NCBI GenBank assembly: GCA_025526915.1
Contig: JAHLKH010000304.1
Coordinates: forward strand, 1-22,158
DNA: 22,158 bases
DNA from: Entophlyctis helioformis
Lineage: Eukaryota; Chytridiomycota; Chytridiomycetes; Chytridiales; Chytriomycetaceae
Direction of reading: 5' to 3'
In this document: piece by piece, positions 1 through 8,234 of the stretch
How the letters are laid out: each line of letters begins with the position of its first letter
Numbering within the stretch: position 1 is the first letter of the stretch
Notes under the pieces: model-generated
Told to the model about the DNA's origin: nothing
What the model saw: only the letters and a program-made list of their open reading frames with translations
Databases searched by the model: none
Translations under genes and position numbers: made by a program

Positions 1-1296
1 CACGGCAACGTCATCAGCAACTGCGAGAGTGCCTTGGCCCGTTGTGAGCAGTTCACGCTTGGCGTTGGCGTTTTTGCCGTACAACAGGCCATCAACCAGC
101 ACCTGCAATCGTTTGCCGAGAATCTGATCCGAGCACTGGAATATTTGCGGCTTCAGGCGCAATCGCCCGTCGTCCTGGTCTCGGTCGCAACTAATGCTGG
201 CATGCGAGTGGAGGGAGACGCGGCCTATGACAATCTGTCAAGCGATGACGAATGGGCAGACTTTCGGGCCGTTGTTGCGATCCACAATGCGCTTGTGATG
301 CTACTTGGACGCCACGAAGCTCTCGCCGACATGTTTAGCGCCGCACTCGCAGCACGCGCGCCAGTTCAAGACGAGTCTGGAACCCCATCCGAAGCACACG
401 CGGCAACCACCGACATTCCACTGGCTTTCATGCTTGCGGCTGCCCAGCAAGGCCGCCTTCGGTCGGCCACTCCCGCCAACGACAGCAAAGGGCCGCACAA
501 GACATCTGCCAGTGATGCATTGGAGAAATCAGCCTTTGCAGAGACAGCGCTGCCATCAAGTCGGCAGGCGCTGGTGGAGGCGGCAGGATCGTCACAGGCG
601 CTTGTCTTTGACTGCCTGTTCCGTCGTGTTGGCAAGCACCTGGACACTCTCTCGTCGATGGACTGCTGGGGTTTGGCATCTGGAGGCGTGACCAGCCCGT
701 TTGACTTGGACCTGCCGCAGTTCTCCCTGTCGCCCCTTGCGTACATTACGAGGATCGGCGAGCTTCTTCTCGCACTGCCACTGCATCTCGACACGTTCTC
801 TGGCGAGCCAAGCCTTCAGTTTTCTCTTGAGACGCTTCCCAATCTCGTCTCCACGGATGCCGTTGTCGCCAGCCATGCTGGCGATGCTGGTCTAGACACT
901 GGATCGCAAGCATCTGGCGATGAGGACGAGAGGGACGTGACGCACTTGTGGATTTCTGCCGTGTCGCGGGCCGTTGAGGCCAAGTATGTCGATTGCATCC
1001 TCCGCATTCCAAGGCTCACGCCATATGGATGCAAGCAGCTCGCCACAGACATTTCCTATCTGTCCAATGTTCTTGCTGCTATGGAGATTGATCTGGAGCC
1101 GCGACTAGCAGAGGTGCAGTTGCGCGTCGAACAGACTGATGCAGAGCTGGCTGGAGTTGTTGAAGCACCGGCCGAGAGCGGCAGCGCCGGAGCAGCAGAA
1201 GCAGGACGCGACGTTTTGGCTCAGGTCGCGCAACGGATCGCCGAGCAACGGGGCCTGAAGGACGCTGCAAGCCGTGGCGTGGCGTCAAGCAGATGA
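1..1296 (+). CDS. COG7: Conserved oligomeric Golgi complex subunit 7-like protein (COG7), 5' partial
   Basis: The frame is open from base 1, so the N-terminal part lies outside the window; 431 residues are visible before the TGA at 1294-1296. No intron is needed. COG7 belongs to lobe B of the COG tether, which acts in retrograde intra-Golgi traffic on the cytosolic face of Golgi membranes. The recognition rests on C-terminal COG7 signatures: a segment reading SPLAYITRIGELLLALPLHL, which matches the family pattern of a Tyr-Ile-x-x-Ile-Gly helix followed by a Leu-Pro-x-x-Leu motif, and further on LWISAVSRAVEAKY and GCKQLATDISYLSNVLAAM, close to the animal KQLATDIDYL block. Between these lie Ser/Ala-rich, poorly conserved loops. 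The tail after about residue 390 is Ala/Glu-rich. It is convergent with QCR8 (130 bp between stops). The family call is by motif only and a different helical tether subunit is not fully excluded. Confidence 0.82.
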   Translation, partial: HGNVISNCESALARCEQFTLGVGVFAVQQAINQHLQSFAENLIRALEYLRLQAQSPVVLVSVATNAGMRVEGDAAYDNLSSDDEWADFRAVVAIHNALVMLLGRHEALADMFSAALAARAPVQDESGTPSEAHAATTDIPLAFMLAAAQQGRLRSATPANDSKGPHKTSASDALEKSAFAETALPSSRQALVEAAGSSQALVFDCLFRRVGKHLDTLSSMDCWGLASGGVTSPFDLDLPQFSLSPLAYITRIGELLLALPLHLDTFSGEPSLQFSLETLPNLVSTDAVVASHAGDAGLDTGSQASGDEDERDVTHLWISAVSRAVEAKYVDCILRIPRLTPYGCKQLATDISYLSNVLAAMEIDLEPRLAEVQLRVEQTDAELAGVVEAPAESGSAGAAEAGRDVLAQVAQRIAEQRGLKDAASRGVASSR

Positions 1297-1426
1297 TAAG
1301 CCTCATTGGTCCCAATAACAACATGGCCGTGCACTGGAATGATATGTGGTGGATTCATTTCGATGCGAGAGCGAGAAGGCCATGTGGTTGCGGTTTGGCA
1401 GCGAACGGCATCCAGAAACCACGAGT
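1297..1426. other. Convergent intergenic gap COG7 / QCR8
   Basis: 130 bp between two stop codons. No clear AATAAA is seen on either strand; the nearest A-rich run on the plus strand reads CAATAACAACA just after the COG7 stop. Nothing else is recognised. Confidence 0.5.
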
Positions 1427-1882
1427 TTAGTGGCCGCCAGTCATGGCACCGCCCTTGCGGCGTGCCTTTTCGTACTGTTGAGCACACGAGGGGATTGCCA
1501 ATGCACATTGGATGGACGGTTGGCAGATCCGAATGCGGCGCGATTGAAGTCGGCCAGCCAGCCAGCCAGGTCAAGAGCCAGCGCCATGACCGATCGTGAC
1601 AGCGATGCAGGTGTCGTACAAAGGCAAGTTAATCAGTCGGCCGGTCAGTCAATCGGCATCGAACAAGAGACAGTCGATCGGCAAAGGGGGCCGCAGGGCA
1701 CGAACCTCCTTGTCGGCCCACGAAGCGATAAAGTAGTAGGCGGCGACGGGAGGGCCAATGAAGAGCAGCTGGCGGCCAGTGCGCTTCAGGAGCTGGAAGG
1801 CACCAGGGTTGAAGAATCCCTTGAAAGGCTTGAGGTGGTACGGGCTGACACCGTACTCATAGAAGCCAACTTGCTTGGACAT
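1427..1882 (-). CDS. QCR8: Ubiquinol-cytochrome c reductase subunit 8 (QCR8/UQCRQ)
   Basis: A 74-residue protein is obtained from two exons, complement(join(1427..1474,1706..1882)). Complex III subunit 8 is a small single-pass inner-membrane protein that contacts cytochrome b near the ubiquinone site. Exon 1 gives GVSPYHLKPFKGFFNPGAF, which resembles the yeast SPYAQKPLQGIFHNAVFN block, then an Arg-rich stretch and a hydrophobic span (about residues 39-55, LLFIGPPVAAYYFIASW). The intron (231 nt) starts with an unusual GTTCGT and ends CAACAG. Exon 2 restores the family's charged C-terminal tail (YEKARRKGGAMTGGH) before TAA. Without splicing the frame runs into an unrelated 18-residue tail. The start at 1882 gives an N-terminus of the usual length; a further 5' exon cannot be excluded. 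It is divergent from the aconitase gene. Confidence 0.87.
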
Positions 1883-2486
1883 TGATCCCCACCATCTGGC
1901 TCACCGTCACGCATGGTGGTCAGTTGTTGTGCTGCACGGTGCCAGCAGCGAGAGATTGCCAGCATCGGCAGCGAATCGGGCAGCAAGACAATCAGGTTGG
2001 CTGGCTGCTCGCTGGCTGCTGGCTAGCTGGCTGCTGGTGCTGGGGGGCGAGCGGCGCTGTGCAGTCTTGTGACGGACGGTTTGGTTGCATGCTGGTGCAG
2101 CAGGCCCGTGCAGTAGCGGCAGGCCGAGCCAGCAGACACCGCACCGACGCAGCCGTAGCGGCTGGCACCACGGGCACACACTGCCCAACGACCCCACCAC
2201 GGCGGCAGGCGACGCAGGCAACGAGATGACCAGACTCACCCGTCGGCGCCCATGTTGTGATAGTCTATGCAGCGGCAGTGAGATACGCAGCCGAACGGGA
2301 CCAGACAGGCAAGACTGTGTCAGTGCATGCAGAGACGCTTGCAGCCACACGGGTTGGACAGCGGGCCAGGTGCTTGCCCCGGCGCAGCCTGCCTGTGTGT
2401 CTGTCTGCCAGCGCAGCAGGACGCACTTTTTCAGAATGCAGCGAAAATCAGGCCAAAAATTTGTTTCGGTCACGATCAATTTCGGA
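1883..2486. promoter_or_regulatory. Divergent promoter region QCR8 / aconitase
   Basis: 604 bp between two divergent start codons, both of genes for mitochondrial proteins. It contains a CTGG/GCTG-rich low-complexity stretch at about 1996-2046. A long open frame crosses it on the plus strand but encodes nothing recognisable. No TATA box or known motif cluster was identified. Confidence 0.5.
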
Positions 2487-5400
2487 ATGGTGAGATTGTC
2501 AGATGGCGGCCAGCAACACAGACACAGACCCGCTGACTGGCCGGAGCTGCCTGCACAGGTTCAAGTTCATCGCCTGCTCGGCGCACGCTCTCTGGCGACA
2601 CACGCATCTGTGAGACAGCGGCTCGTTCCAGACTACTCGGCGCGCATCCGCTCTCTCGACCGCGCCTGGAGCAAGCTGCAGCGGCCCAGCCTGACGCTGA
2701 CCGAGAAGATCCTGCACTCGCATGCCAGCAGCGCCTTTGACGAAGCGCCTGTTCGCGGCTCGACGTACCTCAAGCTGACGCCTGGTTCGTTGCTGTCTTG
2801 CTCTCCTTGCTCCGCTTCCCACCAACAGACTGACTTGTCGCTTGCTCATGATCTACCCATGCCTCGTTTGCTCGCTGCAGACCGCGTGGCCATGCAAGGT
2901 GGGTCTTGCTTGCCGTCCTGCGTCGTCGGTGCATGGGCGTGTGGGGGGCCATGGGAGCTTGAGCACATCGCTGCGGATCCATCAGATGCGATCACTCGCA
3001 TATGTTTGCCCGCACGTGCCGTCTGCATGCCTTTTTCACGTTGCACGTGCTGGCTCGTGCAAAGAGGCTTGCACCTCGTTTTGGCCCTTGAGCAAGCAAC
3101 ACAATCACCGCTTGCATCTGACCACGAGTCGACACTATCCGCCCTCGGCCCACCCTCGATCCAACAGATGCCTCGGCCCAGACGGCCATTCTGCAGTTTA
3201 TGCTCGCCAAGCGGCCGAGCGCCGCCGTCCCATCCAGCATCCACTGCGACCATCTCATTCAGGCATACCTTGGCGGCAACGAAGACGTACAGCGCGCAGA
3301 AAAGTCCGAGGGCGAGATCTTTGCCTTTTTGCAGAGTGCGGCTCGCAAGTACGGCATGGACTTTTGGCGGCCAGGCAGTGGTACGACCATCCTATACCAC
3401 GCCCGATCGCATACTGTTGTGGTTTGCAGGCTCGTGCTCACACTCGCGACTTGCTTCACAGGCATTATCCATCAGATCGTGTTGGAGCAGTATGCGTTCC
3501 CTGGCGGCTTGATGCTCGGCACCGACTCGCACACTCCAAACGCTGGCGGCCTTGGCATCATTGCGATTGGCGTGGGCGGTGCCGATGCAGTGGACGCAAT
3601 GGCTGGCATTCCTTGGGAACTCAAGGCACCAAAAGTCCTTGGCGTCAAACTTACTGGCAAGCTCGGTGGCTGGGCATCGCCAAAGGACGTCATCCTGCGC
3701 TTGGCAGGCGAGCTTACCGTTCAGGTGAGTCGGCCAGTCTGCCAGTCTGTCAGACTATTGACAAATGGCAGATTGTGCTAAACGATCCGCTCCCTCTTGA
3801 CCGCAGGGTGCAACCAACCACATTGTCGAGTACTTTGGCCCTGGCGTCGAAACGCTGAGTTGTACCGGCATGGCCACCATTTGCAATATGGGTGCAGAGG
3901 TTGGCGCAACGTCATCGGTTTTCCCCTACACGGCCAGCATGCATCGTTTTCTGGAAGCCACTGGTCGAGGCGACATTGCATCCAGGGCGGACACTGCCAA
4001 GCACGATGGGTACCTTGTCCCAGATGCCGGCGCGCAGTACGATCGCGTCATTGAGATTGATCTGTCGACGATTGAGCCTCACCTAAACGGCCCCTTTACG
4101 CCTGGTGAGTGCACAGCCACGCTGCCTTTATTTGATTCGCACGATTCTGTGCACGCTGCACGTTGAATTGACGTTGCAATTCGCTGGATGCTCAGACCGC
4201 TCTTGGCCCATCTCAAAGTTCAAGGAGGCTGTGATTGAGAATGGCTGGCCTGAAAACGTTAGCGGTGCGCTGATTGGCTCATGCACCAACAGCTCGTATG
4301 AAGACATGTAAGCAAGGAAGAATCGTACTGCATCTATCCTTTGCGTCCATATCGACTGATCTTGGTTTCCCGCCAACTGTGACGACTGTTAACAGGACGA
4401 GGGCTGCGTCGATTGCCAAACAAGCATTGGCTGCAGGCATCAAGGCCAAAACAAACTTTCTGATCACGCCAGGCTCTGAGCAAATCAAGGCAACGATTGA
4501 GCGTGACAATCTCTTGACTACGCTCGAGCAGGCTGGCGGGAAAGTTCTAGCCAATGCATGCGGTCCATGTAAGTCACTATGGGTTCCAAACGGCGTTGAT
4601 TTCATGCGCAACGTACGCGGATCGCGGCAGGATGCCCATGAAGTTGCCGGCGCCGAGCTCATCCAGACGCCGACTGACTGGTCGTGATGCTCAACATTCC
4701 AAGGCATTGGGCAGTGGAAGCGAACAGATGCTGCTGGGGATGCTCCAAATGCCATTGTAACGTCATACAATCGCAACTTTGCAAGGCGCAATGACGGGAA
4801 AGCCACAACGATGAACTTTCTTGCGTCGCCCGAGGTAATTGGACACGCAGACTGCATGCCCTGTGCCAGAGTTTCCGCTCTTCCATCCCTCTACTCATGT
4901 TTCTGCCATTCTTGGACCAATGCAGATTGTGACTGCGATTGCGTTTAGTGGAAAGCTTGGATTCAATCCACTCGTTGACACAATCAAAGACGAGAACGGA
5001 CGCGAGTTCCGGTTTAGTCCTCCATCTGGCATCGAGCTGCCCGAGGGAGGATACGAGACGCGCAGCATGGAGCGATATGTCGAGGCATCAACTCCCGACG
5101 CGACCCAAAGCATTGACGTTGACATCAAGTCAAGCCGCCTGCAGCTGATTGCCCCGTTCCCAGCATGGAACAAAGCTGAGATCTCTGATGCTCATCTGCT
5201 TGTCAAGGTCTCTGGCAAGTGCACCACCGACCATATCAGCGCGGCTGGGCCATGGCTCAAGGTACGTCCGACGACCTGCCTCATCCCTTCCAAATGGCAT
5301 GCCAAACTTATGCATTTGTGCAGTACAAGGGCCATCTTGAAAACATTTCAAAGAACACGCAAGTACAGTTTTCCTCCTCTTGGCAGGACATTGAGCCTGG

Positions 5401-6036
5401 ATTCCCGCAGAAGCAGAAAGGCTGACTGTTTATGCACCGACAGGCTCATTGGCGCGACCAACGCCTTCACAGGTGTCGTCAACTCGACCAACAACGCACT
5501 TACAAACGAAACGGGCACGATTCCAGACGTCGCCTTTGCATACAAAATGCGCGTGTCCCGTGGATCATTGTCGGAGACTGGAACTATGGCGAGGGATCTG
5601 CTCGCGAGCATGCGGCGATGCAACCACGTTTCTTGGGCTGCGTGGCCATAATCTGCAGATCGTTTGCTCGCATCCATGGTAAACTTTTGGCCGTGTGCAT
5701 CTTGATGTCTGTCCAGCATTTTCCGGCATGCCCATTGACGATGGTGTGACGCCCCCCTCTCATGCCCCCCTTTTTGCAGAGACAAACCTCAAGAAGCAGG
5801 GCATCCTGCCGTTCACGTTCAAGAACCCCGACGACTACGACCGCATTCCTGCCCATGCCACGTTCTCGACGGTTGGACTGACAAGCCTTGCCCCTGGATC
5901 GCCAGTCTCGCTCGTGGTTCGTCCTCGCGACGGTGGCGAGTTCCAGATTGAGCTTGCCCATACGTTTAGCAGCGATCAGATTGGCTGGTTCAAGGCAGGA
6001 AGCGCGCTCAATGTGATTGCTTCGCAAGAGAGCTAG
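2487..6036 (+). CDS. ACO2: Aconitate hydratase, mitochondrial, Aco2-type (frame break in exon 12)
   Basis: Exons: 2487..2489, 2559..2784, 2881..2898, 3168..3380, 3462..3724, 3807..4104, 4196..4307, 4396..4568, 4704..4834, 4926..5261, 5324..5358, 5444..5678, 5780..6036; about 766 residues if the frame break is bridged. The enzyme isomerises citrate to isocitrate in the matrix; Aco2-type paralogues are also linked to homocitrate dehydration in fungal lysine synthesis. The three Fe-S cysteines are present: C370 in GSCTNSS and C433/C436 in ANACGPC, with the same 63/3 spacing as animal aconitase. Aco2-like features are [26 protein letters not shown] and [10 protein letters not shown]. The second exon encodes an Arg-containing presequence without acidic residues ([20 protein letters not shown]). 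Exon 1 codes only for the initiator ATG and exon 3 is 18 nt. Intron 11 has a GC donor and intron 2 a GTTCGT donor. In exon 12 the family alignment jumps frame at about 5544-5549. Confidence 0.95.
2899..3167 (+). other. Long intron 3 of the aconitase gene
   Basis: 269 nt, the longest intron of this gene, flanked by GTGGGT and CCAACAG. It contains two isolated CACGTG hexamers (near 3014 and 3043) and no recognisable gene. Confidence 0.6.
5544..5547 (+). other. Frame break at an A4 run in aconitase exon 12
   Basis: Upstream, the conserved frame reads [12 protein letters not shown]. Downstream, the conserved frame reads [15 protein letters not shown] one base out of register. The splice phases on both sides of exon 12 (2 in, 1 out) also demand one more base than is present. 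The homopolymer AAAA lies exactly at the junction. A sequencing or assembly undercall is the simplest reading; a true allele defect is possible. Confidence 0.8.
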
Positions 6037-6084
6037 CGCTCTGTACCTCTGCAAGCATCGGGCAATCCAAGGAATGCTCTTTGT

Positions 6085-6257
6085 GTTGCACGGCATTTGC
6101 CTCTCTCTCTCTCTCTCTCTCTCTCTCCCTTGATCGACACTGACTGCCCAGCTGGCCCAGCCTCTCCATGAATAAAACCATTCTGGTGTTGCTGTGCCTT
6201 GTCAATCCCGCAGTCTGGCGATGAATGCAGAGCGGTAATGTGGCATGGAGTGCAGGC
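6085..6257 (+). repeat. Dispersed 3'-UTR element, copy A (after aconitase)
   Basis: Begins about 50 bp after the aconitase stop. The order is: a short TTGCAxxGCATTT-like head, a CT run (6101-6127), a CCCTTGATCGAC block, GCTGGCCCAGCCTCTCCATG, an AATAAA (6171-6176), CCATTCTGGTGTTGCTG, and a tail CAGTCTGGCGATGAATGCAG ending at GAGTGCAGGC. A second copy in the same order lies at 18424-18595, about nine of ten bases identical by eye outside the CT run. Similarity stops sharply after GCAGGC in both. No terminal inverted repeats or target-site duplications are evident. Confidence 0.9.
6171..6176 (+). terminator. Polyadenylation signal for aconitase, inside repeat copy A
   Basis: AATAAA located 134 bp after the aconitase stop codon; it lies within the dispersed element. 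Confidence 0.6.
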
Positions 6258-6313
6258 GTGGTTCATTCACCGCCAAGAGAAGTGAACCAGATATCCAGTA
6301 GACCCGGGGGGCT

Positions 6314-8173
6314 CTACTTGAACAGCTTCTTGATACTCATGTTCTGTTGTGCCATGCAGTTCGGTTAGACGCCAGTGTGCACAGCAGTCAAAATGGCAAG
6401 CAGAAATAGCGATATGTACCTGCTCAGAGTCCTTCTTGAGGACCTTGGACACGGCCATCTCAAAGTCCTCCTGCGTCACATGCACGCGCCGCTCTCTCAG
6501 AGCATACATGCCCGCCTCTGTGCACACGCCCTTGACTTCGGCGCCACTTGCTCCGCCCATCTTCTCTGCAATCTTTTTCAGGTCAATGCCGCGGGTCAGG
6601 TTCATCTTGCGCGAGTGAATCTTGAGAATATCAGCGCGAGCCGCCTCGTTGGGAGGCGGGAACTCAATCTTGCGATCAATGCGACCTACAGACCAACGCC
6701 ATACAAACAGACGCGATTGTCGTTAGCCAGTCAGTCGATGGACAGAGTTTCGCACACAATGCCATGACCGGCACACAAGGGAATGCAAAAAACTTGCCTG
6801 GCCGGAGAAGTGCCGAGTCCAGAATGTCGATGCGGTTTGTTGCCATGATCACCTTGATGCTCTGCGTCGCCTCAAAGCCGTCAAGCTGGTTGAGCAGCTC
6901 GAGCATGGTGCGCTGGACCTCGGAATCGCCTCCGCTGCCACCGCCGCCACCATCACCACGGCTGGAGCCGATCGAGTCGATCTCATCCATGAAGATGATG
7001 GAGGGAGCATGCTCACGGGCCATGACGAACAGCTCACGGACCATGCGCGAGCCCTCGCCAATGTACTTTTGAACAAGCTCGGAGCCCGAGACACGGATGA
7101 AGCGACAGTCGGTGTGGTGGGCGACGGCACGTGCCAGCAGCGTCTTTCCGGTTCCAGGCGGGCCATAGAGGAGCACACCCTTGGGCTGGGCAATGCCAAG
7201 CGAGTCAAACAGCTCGGGATGCTTGATGGGCAGCTCAATGACCTCCTTGATCTCCTTGATCTGGTTCTCGAGACCACCAACCATCTCGTAGGTGGAGTCG
7301 GGAACCTTTTCGACCATCATGAGCGACACGAGCGGGTCGATCTTGTTGGGCAGGACCTTGTACAGCTGATACGAGTCGTGGCGCAGGGCGACGCGGACCG
7401 TTGGGGTGAGCTGGGAAATGTCGATGCTTGGAGCAATGTCGACGACATATTTGCCCTCTGGGTTGACTTTGACGAGGACTTTCTTCTTGCCCATGAGCTT
7501 GACGACCTCGCCAACATACGCGCCAGGCTCCTGCAGCAACTGCAGCTCCTCGCGCAGGAGGCGGACCTTTGCGTTGAGCTGGTTGCGCTGAGCCTCCAGA
7601 CGACGCAGGTTCTGGGTCATGCTGTTGCCCTTGACCTCGAGCTCCTGCAAAACGGCGTGCCCGCCATGGCGCGGAATGTAAACGGCATGGGGTTGTCAGC
7701 AAGAACGCGGTTGGAAAGCGCACCGCGCGCTGTTTGTGGAGGAGGAAGGCAACGCATGCTGCAGTGGTGCGTGGATGCTGTGCGGTTCAAGCCAAGTCCC
7801 GGTGCTGTCCAGATGCATGCGTGCCCGAGTCTGCCTGCGTCTGCCTGAGTCTGTGTGCGTCTGTCTGTGGCCAGGGTGCTGCCTGCGTCTGTGTGGCAGG
7901 CAGAGGCGACGGCCAAGCAAGCAGCCAGGCAGGCGACCCTGGCCTGGGCTGGCCTGGGCTGGCCTGTCCGGGCCTGGCTCGCTGCCGGCCATCACGACGG
8001 GCCAGGGGGACAGGCAGACACACGCACAGGCAGGCGGACAGCCGCAAGCACGCACGCACAGTCATACGCAGACACACGCACACACGCACACACGCACACA
8101 CGCACACACACGCACACACACGCACCTCAATCTTGGCCTTGTAGTAGGCGGTGATGCCGCCCTCTGCAACCAT
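6314..8173 (-). CDS. RPT6: 26S proteasome regulatory particle ATPase Rpt6 (PSMC5/Sug1)
   Basis: Exons complement(join(6314..6343,6420..6685,6798..7644,8126..8173)); 396 residues against about 405 in yeast and animals. Rpt6 is one of six AAA ATPases in the proteasome base that unfold substrate and gate the 20S core. Seen in order: an N-terminal coiled coil (residues about 10-53, with [19 protein letters not shown]), an OB domain, Walker A GPPGTGKT (167-174), Walker B IIFMDEID (about 212-219), the second region of homology [15 protein letters not shown], and the C-terminal HbYX-like end LFK. A Gly-rich loop ([11 protein letters not shown], about 226-236) is longer than in yeast. Intron 3 (6686-6797) has a GC donor (CAG|GCAAGT). 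Intron 1 is 481 nt with repeats. The start is the first in-frame ATG after a TGA. It is divergent from the TBC gene (61 bp) and convergent with aconitase. Confidence 0.97.
7645..8125 (-). other. Intron 1 of Rpt6, repeat-rich
   Basis: 481 nt between two well-supported exons (KIE | ELEVKG). It holds GCCTGGGCTG-type low complexity at about 7940-7980, several CTGCCTG/TGCGTCTG repeats at 7830-7900, and an ACGCAC/ACAC array that touches the 5' splice site. No independent gene is recognised. Confidence 0.8.
8070..8125. repeat. ACACGC/AC microsatellite at the Rpt6 intron 1 donor
   Basis: On the transcript strand the intron begins GTGCGTGTGTGTGCGTG and continues as (GTGTGC)n, so the authentic donor is the first unit of the array. 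Confidence 0.85.
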
Positions 8174-8234
8174 TGCGAGATCTCGCTTGTCGACGTCGCG
8201 TCAAGGTGAGGTTCGTCCGCCGCCTTGCCTTCAG
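8174..8234. promoter_or_regulatory. Very short divergent promoter Rpt6 / TBC
   Basis: Only 61 bp separate the two start codons. The interval contains a palindromic GACGTC at 8192-8197 and no CA-repeat. The yeast proteasome element GGTGGCAAA is not present. Transcripts of both genes must start inside or very close to each other's leader. Confidence 0.55.

Noticed and set aside
2085..2486. Open frame upstream of the aconitase start, in frame with its second exon
   Set aside because: No conserved motif, Cys/Arg-rich simple composition, and a well-formed ATG plus intron gives a proper mitochondrial leader instead.
8151..8234. Earlier in-frame ATG for the TBC protein at 8151
   Set aside because: It would overlap Rpt6 coding exon 1 on the opposite strand, and the added residues are not conserved-looking; 8235 is preferred.
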